A stretch of DNA of 64,000 nt, taken from positions 248,001 through 312,000 of the forward strand of contig QRFJ01003316.1 of assembly GCA_006176705.1 (NCBI GenBank), given 5' to 3'. This stretch comes from Cocos nucifera. Taxonomy: Eukaryota; Streptophyta; Magnoliopsida; Arecales; Arecaceae. Of the stretch, positions 22,028-34,399 are shown one piece after another. Each line of letters starts with the position of its first letter. Position 1 is the stretch's first letter. The notes under the pieces were generated by a model. It saw only the letters and a program-made list of their open reading frames with translations. It was not told where the DNA came from and did no database searches. The position numbers and the translations under genes are program-made.

Positions 22028-23362
22028 TGTTGACCCTAGGTTTCATTATGATGAATATCAAAATATTTGAGTATATGATTGATAAGTATTTAAGAAAAGA
22101 TTTCAGAAAGCTAAAACCATATTTCAAAGATGCTCAAGACTTCCATCTTAAAGACTCAAAGAAGTAGGATTAAAGAGATCAAGCCATGTAAATTTCAAGA
22201 GAAGAAGGCATGTAATCGACTCCTAAAGGATTTGAGCCAACTTTGGTACAGTTTCAGTTTTTGATACAGACCATAAGTTGACTCAAGAATTCCTAAAGTT
22301 GACTCAGGCATGCAGGTTCTAGCCAGCACAGTCCTCAAGTCGACTTTTTCAAGAAAGATAAAGAGTAGATTCTTTATGCACAGTGCTCAAGTCGACTCTC
22401 GCAGTTATCGAGTCGACTCTCTCAAAAAAGATAGAAATGTGTATTTCTATGAATAGCACTCAAGTCGACCCCTAAAGACATAGAGCCAACTTTAAAGCTT
22501 GAGTCGACTCCAGATCTATTAGAGCCAACTCTATTACAACTGATAGCTGCAATGGCTAGTTTTTTAGGACTTCTCTAATGGCTATTTCTCATCTCTCAAT
22601 GGCTAAAAACCTATTTTTAGGGATGTTAAAAAGGATTTATGAGTGTCTAAGCCATTATTAAAGTGAGAGAACTTAAGAAAACCAAAGAAAACAAGAGAGA
22701 CCATCAGAAAACTCAAAAAACTCTTGTTGTACATTAAGTGAGCAATCAAGAAGAGAGCTTCAACTCCAACCACCTGCTTCTTGTGCATTCAAGTGATTCT
22801 CAAGAGGAAGAAGAGGGCATTTATTGCAAGAGCTTTCCACCTCCTCAAATCAAGCTTCAACGACTCTCTATTTGCTCTTAAAGGAGCTTTGAGTTTGAGT
22901 TAAATTTTGTGTTCAATTTTCTTGTTTGTAACAAATTTCAATTGGGATTGAAACTTGAGGAATATGCTTATTCAAGTCCAAAATTAGATTTGTACAAGCC
23001 TAGGTTGGCTTGGAGTGAAGGTCTTGGTCGGTGTGCTTAAAAAAAATCAATTGGATTTAAATTATGATCCTAAAAAAATAATCTTGCTGTAATCTGAATG
23101 ATTATAGTGGCATTCCTAAGGAAAGAGCTTGAGGAGTGGATGTAGGTATTGTAGTTAACACCAAACCACTACAAAATCTCTGTGTGGCTTGCATGTTTAC
23201 ATTTAGCATTAGTTATTATTGTATATTTAATAATTGTTTCTACTATGCTTTCACTTAGCCTGATTAAATTTGTACATGTATCTGCTTAAGTTGTAAAAAA
23301 ATTTTGAAAATCCAATTCACCATCCCTCCTTCCATCCTTTTGGGTTACCTCACTGGGCAACA
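22028..23362 (+). repeat. Solo LTR, SIRE-like, inside the LINE
   Basis: A 1335-bp sequence running TGTTGACCC to CACTGGGCAACA, the same ends as the SIRE-like LTRs on the minus strand at 12339 and 50156. It contains several AGTCGACT/GAGTCGACTC words (about 22336-22510). No internal region or second LTR is present, so it is probably the product of recombination between two LTRs. The flanks GAAAC and AAAGA do not match, so part of the LINE may have been lost. Confidence 0.65.
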
Positions 23363-24100
23363 AAAGATCGGGCAAATAGATTAGATCCAAGCATGGTTTG
23401 AGGTTATATTACCGATGGCTATTTTATCTAGAATTTTCAAGCAAGCTGGATATTGGAAATTGATTAATGGGATTGGCAACAAAGAGGAGTTTAGAGGGAT
23501 TAAATATTTACAATTCATGGATAATATAGTACTTTTCTGTGGAGGCAAGAAGGAAAGTATTATGGTAGCCAAAGATATTCTTCAGACTCTTGGGTATACT
23601 TCAAGTCAAAAAATCAATACCAACAAGAGCTCCATTCTTTGCATTAGTATAGATGATTCTGCAGCATCAAGATTTGCCAACTAGATAAACTATAATAGAG
23701 AAGCTCTTCCTTTCTCCTATTTGGGTTTGCCTCTATGTGATAAAAAAACTGTGGAAGCAATGCTAGATGCTACTAATTGAAAAGGTCAACGCAAGACTTG
23801 CATCTTGGAAGGATAGACTTTTATCTTGAGGAGCCTAGTCAACTCTATGCTATTAGCCTTACCTTCATACTTCATGTCCACATTTAGAATTCCTCCATGG
23901 GTCACTAGTAAAATTGACAGTATGAGAACGGCCTTTCTTTTAGAAGGCAAGGAAAGCGTGAGTGTCTTTCACTACCTTGAGCGATGGGAGAAATTCTATA
24001 GATCCAACGAACGGTGGGGCATGGGTGTTAAAAACATAGATCAGATGAACCATGACTTGCTTGCTAACAAGCATGAAAGTATCTAAAAGGATTAGACAAC
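23363..24100 (+). pseudogene. LINE ORF2 pseudogene, RT C-terminal part
   Basis: Continues the LINE with ILSRIFKQAGYWKLINGIGN and EFRGIKYLQFMDNIVLFCGG. The catalytic Y/FADD box is changed to FMDN, so the enzyme would be dead. It goes on with KESIMVAKDILQTLGY, then a shift to PLCDKK and a block at 23826-24086 (NSMLLALPSYFMSTFRIPPW, GMGVKNIDQMN) from the RT thumb region. The GLRQGDP motif expected before this part is missing at the solo-LTR joint. Confidence 0.7.
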
Positions 24101-25195
24101 TATTATTGAAAGCTTATAAGAGGTCCTTATTACTAGAAGAGTAAATTTGGTATGAGATCTAGGAAGAGTCTTGTGAATTTGTCACCTCTATGGCAGGAGA
24201 TCGATAAGAAAAATGGGGCCTTTTGGAACTTTGTGTCCTTCAAAAATGGGGATGGTCAAAACATTGCTTTGTTCCTTTTTTATAGTTCTCTATGAAAGAG
24301 CCCTCCATCACAACACCTTTGTTATACCATTTTGAAATTAGAGATCATTATCCTAAAGGATCCGAGTGAGAGGTCCTTTGACATTCAATGAGACAAATCA
24401 ATTGCAGCACTTCACGAGATTCTCGCAATGGTAAGGATATCTAGGACTGCTGATGTGCCTATTTGGAAGTTAACTTCTAACGATATTTTCTCTACAATCT
24501 GTTAAACAATGATGGCTAGAGATGCCCTACTGCAAAACTATATGGAAAGTTAGGATCTTGAAGAAAGGATGTGTTTTCCTCTAGCTGGCCCTTCTAAACA
24601 AGATCCACATTAGAGATGTTCTAGCAAAGAATGGATGGAGCCCAAATGTCCAATGCTCCTTGTGTGGTAATAGCTCGACCTCTTCACAAGATGTTCGTTT
24701 ATCAGAAGTTTATGGACCATAGTAAAGCTTCCACTGAGAATGAGGGATTGCCCTTCAAGCTTTCAAGATCTTTGGACCCAATGGAGAGTGAAAAAACATA
24801 AACAATTATGCAAGCAAGTTGGAAGTCAAATCATTGCAACCATTTGCTAAAGAGTATGGAGGGATGGGAATGCGAGAATATTTTTGAAGAAGAGCCACTC
24901 TGTTCATTATGCTTTGCTGAGATCCATCCACACTTTCTAATCTTGAGGTTGTCTCCATTAAAAGAATTCGAAGGATGATCAGGAGGAGCTTTGTACAAGA
25001 CTTGCTTCCCTGCTATAACAATGAGCTTTAGGCCTTCCTCCACTGGTCATGAATTTTGTTGTTTTACTCTCTCTATTTCTATTATCTCATCCTTTGGTGT
25101 TTTCTTTGGTTTCTTTGCTTGTAAATATTTCTTATTGACTTAATAATAAATGCTGGTGGAGGTCGAGGCTTCCTCCATTTCCATCTCCAAAAAAT
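24101..25195 (+). pseudogene. LINE ORF2 C-terminal zinc-binding region and 3' end
   Basis: About 24541-24690 encodes a zf-RVT-like domain: LALLNKIHIRDVLAKNGW followed by CSLCGN. Frames are broken by stops on both sides. The 3' end has TTGACTTAATAATAAATGC and a stem of the GGAGGTCGAGGCTTCCTCC type near 25157-25175, then CTCCAAAAAATATTG at about 25185, a short A-rich tail. Confidence 0.55.
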
Positions 25196-25502
25196 ATTGA
25201 ATCAGAGAAAAAAATAGTTATATGTTGAAAAGTAGGTCGGGCATATTCAAAATTAGGATGAGGGTGGGACTCGAACCTAGGCTAGCTTTGAAGTTAAAAA
25301 GTCCATGGGCAAATCGATATGCACATCTTGAATTCCAAGAAAAAAAGAAATTTTGTTAGAGGAATATATAAGATTACTAAGATGAACCTAAAACTTTTGA
25401 AGATCCATCAATGTTGTAGAGAATCAAGAGCTAGAAGAAACCAGTTAGTAGGTATAGGGATTGGGATTGCTTTTTGTTGCTTATTCTTACACTTTTACCA
25501 TC
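25196..25502. other. Host flank with tRNA-like B box (possible SINE)
   Basis: The minus strand carries CCTAGGTTCGAGTCCCACCC (B box at 25277-25267), as in tRNA-derived SINEs. An A box is not clear and no poly(A) tail or duplication was found. The rest is unassigned DNA leading to the Tat element. Confidence 0.3.
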
Positions 25503-26227
25503 TATTGGGGTCATTGAATTTGCTTTCCCAACTTAATATCAACTTTTCGACATACGGTCGGCATCACCGACTAAACAATGAAGATGCCAAACCTTCAGTT
25601 GATGACAGACGACCATATGTCAACTAGATGACTTTCAATCGGATGAACCGACTATCAACTAGTCTTGACAACCGACTCATGGTCGATAACCATGCAAGCG
25701 ATCGATTATCAATCAGCCTACCGATCAATAATTAGCTTCTATCAATCGGCTCTCCAACAAATGAAATGACTCTAAGAACAAGTAATTATTGACCAATCAG
25801 AATATTAGAACTATCGATGGTCAATTGGACTAACAATACTACCAATGTATAGTTGGTGCTATAACAATATCGACATACAGTCAGTATAACCTATATTCTC
25901 GATGCAAAATGTGCGTAACAGACTCTTCATGACCATATAATGGGCATTAACTACTCCCATTATACCAAAATAATCAGGACTCCATGACTTTTGACCGTTA
26001 TAGACGGTTACTAATATTTCACCTATAAAAAGGAAGTAAGCGGAGGGTATTGGTAAGACAATTTTGAGCTATACTCTACTAATTTTTTTTTCTACTTATC
26101 TATTTGACCACTCTTTCTCTAACTTAAGCATCGGAGGGTCTCCACTGGAGACAACTCTAGTCAGTGAGGACTTCTTTTGCAGGTACCATTCTTCGGTGAT
26201 AGGTGCAATAGGGGATTGGCCACAATA
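25503..26227 (+). repeat. 5' LTR of the Tat element
   Basis: A 725-bp LTR from TATTGGGGTCATTG (original TG changed to TA) to GGCCACAATA (original CA changed to TA). Colinear with 37538-38263. Confidence 0.8.
26024..26031 (+). promoter_or_regulatory. TATA box in the Tat LTR
   Basis: TATAAAAA; the partner LTR has TATAAAAAG at 38059. Confidence 0.5.
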
Positions 26228-27930
26228 GATTGACATACCAGATAGGGAGAAGAGAGAGTCATTAACCAAACAATATTTGCAATGGCAAAAACTCAAGCCC
26301 AAAATTCCATCGGCTCTGGCGAGCAATCTTTCCATCGGGAAGACCTTCCTCCTCCACCTCTAATGCCAAATCCCAACTCTTAGCATCAGACCAACTTGCT
26401 ACGTTAATGCAGCAGATAAAAGTCTTGATGGAGGCAGTACACAACCTCCAATAGCACCAACAGCAATAGCAACTAATGGCAGAAGAGCCAGTGGCACAAA
26501 TAGTGCCATCCAGGCATAGCCACCATGCCCCTCGACGATCCTTGCTCCCTCATTGGAGCGATGATTGGCGTGACACTCTCGTCGCATCGAAGCATCACCA
26601 TTTCGGCATTCACATCATGCCACCCGCCATTCACGATAGTTGGCTTCTTCTTCTCTTCGACGTAGCATTCAGAAGGAAAAGAGATCGTGCCTACCATCGA
26701 CTTCTTGACCCTTGACTTCTTCAGGAGACTCTATCCCTAAATTCTCATTGTAGCAGTAGCTCGACAACTATGAATGCAAGTTCAAAAAAATCGACCACCA
26801 ACTCGCCTATTTATAGATGAACAATCGGGGGGGTCCCAGCGACCTCAACATCCATACAGTCCCCCCATTTTCTCAATGAATCATGGATGAATCGATTCCA
26901 TCTTGATTCAAGATGCCACAGATGGAGTCATATAATGGCTCTGTAGATCCAATTAATCATCTGGAGAGTTATAAAACTCTCATGATGATTTAGGAGGCTT
27001 CTAACGCCCTCTTGTGCAAAGGCTTTCTGGCAACCATTCGAAAAGCTGGTCGAGCCTGGTATTCTGGGCTACAATCAGGGAGATACATTCCCTCGAGCAG
27101 CTAAAAAATTCTTTCACAGCCTACTTTAGCACCAATCGAAGGGTACCGCGAACCTCCAACAGTCTCTTTCCATTAAGCAAAATGAAGGAGAGACACTGCA
27201 AAACTTCGTGACATGTTACAATGCCGCCACACTTGAAGTCAAGGACCTCAATGAAGACATGGCTATTCAGCCTTGAAAAGAGGTCTAAAGAGATCTAGGT
27301 TCACTTACTTGTTGGATAAGAACCACCTTTGGACCTATGCTGAACTTCTAAAGAGCGCATTCAAATATATTCATGCAGATGAAGGTGCTTTTGATTGGTG
27401 CCAAGTAGAAAAAAAAGATTAGAAAAAAAATAGAAGAAAAGTGGAGCTTCTATTGAACCAAGTCAGCAATCGACCAACAAAAGAGCTTCACCATTCTGAC
27501 GAAGTCCAAGGCTGAACAAAAATAGCACAAAATATGACTCTTGTACTTTGCTGATTGCTTCTTGTGCATAAATTCTGATAGAGATCGAAGGAGCAGAATA
27601 CCTTCGACACCCCCCACTGATGAAAGCACCATCGAGAAGCTACAATCAAAAGAAGTACTATCAGTTCTATTATGATTATAATCACGATACCGAACAGTGC
27701 ATCCAACTTAGGGATGAAATTGAGGCCTTGATTTATCGAGGCTTCCTCGACAAATATCAGTGAGATCCTTCGACTCAAACTCCTATCGACCGACAACCTC
27801 AGTGCCAACCTAAGGAACCGAATGACAATTGACCAATGGCGGGAGTCATTAATATGATCTCTAGATGATCAAGAGAGTGGGGGGCAACTTTCGAAGATGA
27901 ATCGACCAAAAAACAACATGAAGATAATGT
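26228..27930 (+). pseudogene. gag: Tat gag pseudogene
   Basis: The N-terminal part (to about 26870) is Pro/His/Arg-rich and spread over frames. The gag core follows at about 26900-27400: VEPGILGYN-like text, then FHSL, NEGETLQNFVTCYNAATLEV and KDLNEDMAIQP (retrotransposon gag domain). A charged K/E stretch and LRDEIE-like text come next (27700-27760, with the Asp-His-Gly-His-Asp region of related gags partly kept). Many stops and single-base shifts break it. Gag forms the particle and carries the RNA; this copy is non-functional. Confidence 0.65.
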
Positions 27931-27959
27931 AATTTTTTTTTTAGATGATGATGTATAGA

Positions 27960-28480
27960 AAATTCAAACTCTTCATAATGATGCTATCGTTGTTTCAGCA
28001 ATGATAGCTAATTATGATGTAAAAAAAATTCTTATAGATAATGAAAGCTCAATGGATATTCTTTTCTACTCAACTTTCTTCCAAATGTGACTATCGACTG
28101 ATTGACTCAAAAAAGTCTCAATGCCTTTAGTTGGTTTCACTGGAGATGCAATTAACGTGAAAGAAGAAATCACTCTCTCCCTTACTGTAGGGACTGAACC
28201 ATGATAAAGCACCATTTTCACAATATTTATGATTGTCCGAATTCCTTCAGCTTATAATGCCATACTTAGATGACCCATACTCAATGTGCTAAGAGTGGTA
28301 GTGTCAACTTTCCATCTTCTTATTTGATTCCCAACCCATGAGAAAATCGACAAAGTGCGTGGGGATCAACAACTAGCACGATGTTGTTTTATGATCTCCA
28401 TCGAAGGTATTAAACTCAAAGATCCTCTGAAGATTGACAAACTCAATCATAGAGAAAATAAAGAAAGAGGAACAACTAGT
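27960..28480 (+). pseudogene. Tat retropepsin-like protease pseudogene
   Basis: IVVSAMIANYDVKKILIDN is followed by ESSMDILFY, where functional relatives have DNGSS (as at 59617 in the other Tat element). The Asp is kept (28037-28039) but Gly is replaced by Glu, which would damage the active site. Further on are MPLVGFTGDAINVKEEITL and VRIPSAYNAIL, typical of this protease family. Stops interrupt it. Confidence 0.65.
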
Positions 28481-28529
28481 ACCGATTCTCTTTAAGGAAG
28501 CAGATCCAACAAAGACCATTTCCATTGGA

Positions 28530-29700
28530 TCACTATTATCCAGTTAGGAATGGAGTCAACTAATAGATCTGCTAAGAGCAAATGTCAATATATTTGCCTG
28601 GTCAACGATCGATATGCCAGGAATTTCTCCTAAAGTCATAACTCACCGACTAAACATCGATCCAAAAGCTAACCGATGAGACAAAAGAAAAGGCCTTTTG
28701 CCCCTGAAAGATAGAAGGTCCTCACTATTAACATCATCAGAGAAATCCACTATTTCAACTGGCTTGCAAATGTTGCAATGGTAAGAAAGGCCAATGGTAA
28801 ATGGTGAATCTACATTGACTACACTGACTTAAATGAAGTTTGTCCAAAAGACAGCTTTCCAGAAGATGAGGAGCATACTGCCTTCGTAACTGACAAAGGC
28901 ATTTACTGTCACAAAGTAATTTCATTCATTTTAAAAATGTTGGAGCGACTTATCAATGATTGGTCAACAAGGTGTTCAAAAATGAAATTGTATAAAATAT
29001 GGAGGTCTACATCGATGATATGCTAGTAAAAAGCTTTCAGACTAACTACCATGTCCAAAATTTGAAAGAAGCCTTCGACATACTTCGACGACATCGGATG
29101 AAATTAAATCCAACTAAATGTGCTTTCGGCATAACTGTAGAAAAATTTCTTGGATTTCTTGTATCACAAAGAGGAATTGAGGCCAACCCAGAAAAAATTA
29201 AGGTTATCATTGGTATGAAGCATCCAACTTCCAAGAAAAAGATACAATAATTAAATGAAATAATTATCGTGCTCAGTCAATTTATTTTGAAGTTGGCTAA
29301 AAGGTGCCTATCCTTCTTAAAAATTTTATGATAAATGAAGAACTTTTCATGATCAGATGAATGTTGACAGTCCTTCAAAGACCTGAAGAAGTATCTGATA
29401 TCCCCACCACTACTTGCAAAACCAAAGGTGGGAGAAATGTTATATCTCTATATGGCTACATCAACGAAAGCAGTCAGTTCGATCCTTGTCCAAGAGGATG
29501 AAGGCCGAATTCAATGATCCATCGACTATACTAGTAAGGTGCTTCATAATGCCGAAATCCAATACTCAAAGGCGAAGAAACTGATCTATACCTTGATTAT
29601 ATCAACTCAACAACTCCAGCTATATTTTTGAGCCCATTTCATCATGGTGTTAAAGGATCAACCCTTGAAGGTAATCTTACACTGACCAGATAATTCCGAT
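28530..29700 (+). pseudogene. pol: Tat reverse transcriptase and RNase H pseudogene
   Basis: The RT begins near STIDMPGISPKVITHRLNID. The YIDD box is at 29008-29019 in an open block (MEVYIDDMLVKS, MKLNPTKCAFGI, FLGFLVSQRGIEANPEKIK). Between DSFP and EDEEHTAFVTDKGIY (joint at about 28862) 33 residues are missing in frame compared with the Tat element at 60480-60580, including the FMDAF catalytic Asp. RNase H follows with YLYMATSTKAVSSILVQEDE and YTSKVLHNAEIQYSKAKKL. Stops are frequent. Confidence 0.7.
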
Positions 29701-29879
29701 CTAATGGCAAAATGGATGATCAAACTCAGCAAATTTGACTCCAATATTATCCACAACTATCAATGAAGGCTCAAGTATTAGCTAACTTTGTCACCAAATG
29801 CACCATATTCGATGACAAACCAGAACAAGAATTCGATGATAAGTGGAGAATAGTTGAAGGTTTTGAGATCAAACTTGAT

Positions 29880-30411
29880 TCAGCATAGATATTTTTTATA
29901 GATGGAGTGTCCAATGCCCAAGTAAGTGGAGCTGGTCTCATCCTCACCAACTTCGAAGGGACTGTCACTGAGTATGCCCTTTGATTTAATTTTAAAGCAT
30001 CAAATAATCAAGCCAAATATGAAGCATTATTAGTTGGCTTGAGGATCGCCAAGGTGCTAGATATAAATAATCTAAAGATTTTCATCAATTCACAACTAAT
30101 GACCGGACAAGTCAATGGAGAATATGAAGTCCAAGACTCGACTATGATAAAATACCTTCAGAAGGCAAAGATCTCATATCGACCTCTAGACATTTTGAGA
30201 TCTTCTAGATCCTAAGAATAGAAAATGCTTGAGCTGACACTCCCTCTTGACTCGTAACGACTTCTTCCAATCTTTTCGATCGGACGTTCATCGAATATCT
30301 TAAATAGTCGAGTATAGAAAAAATCGATAAGATGCTACAAATAAATGATGAATCAAGTTTGATGGATCCAATAATCAAATATCTTGCTTAAAGATCCTTC
30401 GAAGGCCAAAC
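29880..30411 (+). pseudogene. Archaeal-type RNase H of the Tat element, interrupted
   Basis: A second RNase H domain after the first: IFFIDGVSNAQVSGAGLILT, SNNQAKYEALLVGLRIAKVL, NSQLMTGQVNGEYEVQDSTM. The FIDG Asp and the E of KYEALL are kept, but the usual SDSQL has become INSQL. Extra RNase H domains of this kind are typical of Tat elements. The linker toward integrase continues to 30411, where a foreign sequence is inserted. Confidence 0.65.
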
Positions 30412-32698
30412 TAAAGGAAAAATCCTATTTTTTGGATCAGATTTGTTCAGATTTGATTAGATCAAGAGGGATATTTCAAAAATTTTCTCTTAGATCTAAA
30501 TCAGATCTGAGACTCTTCAGATCTAATTTTTTTAATCTAATAAAATAAAATAAAAATAAATTAAATTAAATCTAATTTAATTGTACCTTATTGTAGGTAA
30601 TTCTATTATCCTATGATAATCCTGATGTTTGCCTGAGGTTCTGGATGTAGCCACACAAGCGTCTGGCCTCTATCGGTATCCACTCAGGCAGGATCTGAAG
30701 ATCTTCTTCGTTTCAATCCATACTCCAAAGATCAGATCTGGATCTGATCTTGAAGATCTTCAAAATGCCTTTTGAAGATCCGATGTTGTCTCTTGCAGCA
30801 GTGCTGCCTTCTTACTTTCTTGTCACCTTTCTTTTGATTGGATCGCACCAAATTGAAGCCCAAAATATTTTGGGCATGGAGAGGAGAGAGAGAATCTGAA
30901 GGAGGCATGGAGAAGGAGGGAGAGGGGCTATGTGGAGTGGGCAAAGGATAGAAGCTCTAAATCTAGGGCGCAGATAGGATTTATATAGACCCTGCTGCGC
31001 CATGCAGTGCCACAACATTCCGGCCAATTATGGCTCTTCATGCAATCAGATCTAAATCTAATTGATGAGATGACATCATCTGATCCAATCAGATTAGAGT
31101 CCCTCACAAACCTTCTTAGTTGGTGCCAAGACTGATCAAAGAAGAGTCTTTGGCGCCACCCAAGTAGAGAGGATGAAGCAACTGGAGTCCCATCCGTATG
31201 GGACTCCAACCTTTATCCTCTTTAGATGCACGCCATCCTAGGCATGTGCCCCTCCCTTTTCTCCTTTTAGCAAGAGGACAAAGCTCCATCTACTCTTCTA
31301 TGGGTGCATGATACATGGGCAAATGTCTAAGTGTCAAAGTCAATGTTTGACCAAAGTCAAAGAACAAGATTTAGTAGGTAACGAAAAATGGCAGGTGTTA
31401 TCTCAAATTTATCTTATAAATTAAGATAACCCTTTTTTGACTTGGACAAGCTCATGTTAGACCAAGTAAAGATTTTTGAGTGAGCTCAAATATATTTGGC
31501 TCGGTCGAGATAACTTTTAATGATTATTGAAGTAGAATATCAGGCTCAATCATATGCTAGCATGATTATCTTGAACCTAATTGAATCTTATTCAAATCAA
31601 TTAAACTGGGTTAGTCCAATTGATGATATTCAAATCCAAACCCTTAATTGTATGATCCAGTTAGGTTCAGTTCCATATGGTAATGGGATATATCATGATC
31701 TCTATCATTGCCATCATTGAAACATCTTTCGATGGATCAGAACTTTTCTGATTCAGACAACTAGTATGATCAATCATCCAAATCATTCTAATTGCTTCCA
31801 AAATCTATCAGTGACATCTAGCAGCATATGGTGGCAATCCATCAAAACTGAAGATGAACCTCTCGGTGCAGTTACTTGTGTGATTAAGTTCCTCCATCTT
31901 GAGTCCTGATCGGATTAGGGTTAAGGTGATCTCATCAAACCCTTATTTCCGTCATATGAATTAATCATTCGATTCAAATCTGATATGAAAACTCTAATAA
32001 AAACTCTTTCTATCATTTCACTCTACCATGACCATGGGCCTATGGACTTGATTCTCATGATCATCATAGGGCTGCTCCTCATCTATCGAGATAGATAGAT
32101 CCTCTATTGGTGCAATCCAATTCCTACAATGAACATGCTATAGCCAACATACACCTCAAAATTTTGAATGGCTAGGAGATCAAGTTATGGTGTAGTCAAA
32201 CTATAATACCCTCATGGTGAACTATCGATGCACCTCATATCAAAGAACCAGACACACCACTATAACTTTGAGCCAGTCATTGATGAGAAGGTAGACTTTC
32301 TGATGACTGCTTGAGATGGTCACGCTCAGTGCTCTCATTCTCTAACGAGTACCTATACTCTTACTCCGGTGTCTTTACACCATAGACTCAAGACTCATCT
32401 ATCCTAAGAAAAGTGATCATACACCAACCTTCTGAATCATTCACCATCTTCATAATGATCCTACGGTCGGGAGCATTTTATGAGTTAATAATGAATATTC
32501 ATGTTTTAAATTTTCAACTCTTAAAACTATGAATTATCATTACCATTAACTCAAGGGATGTATCACGGACACTTTCAAATACACACTATGATAAAAAATA
32601 ATCCATTTTATTTTTTATAGTCAAAATTATAATTTTGCTCTTGGATGTGTATTACAAGTATTAGCCAATTTTGGCTTTTAGTACACACATATCTAATA
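30412..32698. repeat. Inserted 2.3-kb sequence, probable solo LTR
   Basis: A 2287-bp insert flanked by CAAAC at 30407-30411 and 32699-32703. It starts TAAAGGAAAAATCC and ends ATCTAATA, compatible with TG...CA ends mutated to TA...TA. Length and text such as CAAGGGATGTATCACGGACA (about 32552) and ATGTGTATTACAAG suggest a large copia LTR, perhaps Angela- or SIRE-type; lineage uncertain. No coding domain. The integrase frame resumes right after it. Confidence 0.6.
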
Positions 32699-33890
32699 CA
32701 AACATCTAAGATGGATCGCTTCACAATATATTATGATGAGCGGACATCTCTACAAGAGGTCATTCTCGCTTTCTTTACTCAATTGCTTAGGGCCAACCGA
32801 TGTCGACTACACTATTCGAGAAGTCTATGAAGAAATTTATAAAAATCACTTGCAAGGTAAGTCATTGGCCTATAAAATTCTACAACAATGATATTATTGG
32901 CCTACCATGAAGAAAAACGCAGCCGACCTTGTTCGGAGGTGCGACCCATGTCAAAAGTATGTCAATATTCAACATCAACTGGCTAGCTGACTGACATCCA
33001 TCATCGCACCATGGTCATTTGCACAATGGGTGATGGACATTCTCGATCCTTTTCCTCTGGTATTTAGTCAAAATAATTTGGTGGTTGCAGTGGATTATTT
33101 TACCAAATGGGTGGAATCTGAACCATTAGCATAAATCATAGAAAGCAAAATAGAAAACTTCATTCAAAAGTCAATTATATATAGATTTGGACTATCGCAC
33201 ACAATAGTCATCGATAATGATCGTCAGTTTGACAATCAAAATTTCAGAGAGTTCTGTGCAAAGTTTCACATCACACATAAACTCTCATCGTCGGCCATCC
33301 CCAATCAAACGACGAAGCAAAAGTTATGAATCGAACAATTCTATATGGAGTGGAATCAAAATGAAGCTGAATGAAACAAAAGACCTTTGGATAGAAGAAT
33401 AATATTCAGTCATATAGGTATATCGGACAACCCTCACATTTTGATAGAAGAATCGCCATTCAATCTGGCATATGGAATCGAAGTAGTGATCCCGATGGAA
33501 ATCGGTCTACCAACGATGAGAGTTGAATATCATGCAGAACCAAACAACTCCAAATCATGAAGAGCTGACATAGATCTGCTCTATGAAATTTGGTAAGAAG
33601 CTCAAGTTTAGATGGCTGCATACCATCAAAGAGTCGTCAGATATTATAACGCAAGGGTCAAACAAAAGATGTTCCTTACTGGAAACTTAGTTATAAGAAA
33701 AGTAGAAGCTTCAAAGCCTCTAGATTAAGAAAAATTATCTTCGAATTGGATAGGGCCTTACAGAGTGACCAAAACTCTTTGTCTGGCTGCATATCAACTA
33801 GAGACTCTCGATGAAATGACTATTCCACAAACATAGAATGCAGATAATTTAAAGATATATTATCAAAAAAGTTGTCCAAATATATTTTAA
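32699..33890 (+). pseudogene. Tat integrase pseudogene
   Basis: The frame resumes with LRWIASQYIMMSGHLYKRSF. The zinc-binding region is REVYEEIYKNHLQG...RRCDPCQK: the second His and the C-x2-C remain, while the first His position is Tyr. The core has MDILDPF (first Asp), VVAVDYFTKWVESEPLA and VIDNDRQF (second Asp). The third acidic position, in HPQSNDEAKVMNR, reads Lys and lies in another frame. The C-terminal part includes MAAYHQRVVRYYNARVKQ and NWIGPYRVTKTL. It is dead as an enzyme. Confidence 0.7.
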
Positions 33891-34399
33891 TAAAATGATT
33901 GGATCTCAGCCTTCCTTTAATTCGACTAAGCAATGCATGACTAACAATATGTCACCCAAAATAGCTTTCGATCAACAAAAGGTTCACATAGCCGACTGAC
34001 GATCAGTCATTCTATAACTTACTGACTTCAAGTCAGATGATATCTTCAAAACTGACTTAAGATCGAATGACTCAAAATTATATCGACTTAGCTATGACAG
34101 AGCAAAAAATTATGCCGACTTAGCTACGGCTAAGCGGAATGATATATCGACTCAACCAAAGTTGAGAGGAATCCTATACCCATATTATTCTAACTTAGTG
34201 GAAAACATACCAACTTGACCCCGATCAATTAAAGGATATTCGGCTTACCCCCATTTATCAAATATAAAAGAAGTTTGTGCCTAAACTCTAATCAATTAAA
34301 ATTTGGTTAGATGGCAAACTTTATGATTATCTCTACTGAAGTTCAGCATTTGGTAAGCAGATTAATATTCGATTGCCAATTAAAAAATGAAAGATAATA
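33891..34399 (+). other. Spacer between integrase and the antisense ORF
   Basis: AT-rich DNA with repeated ACTTAGCTA / GACTTA words near 34080-34140. No frame supported. Confidence 0.4.
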
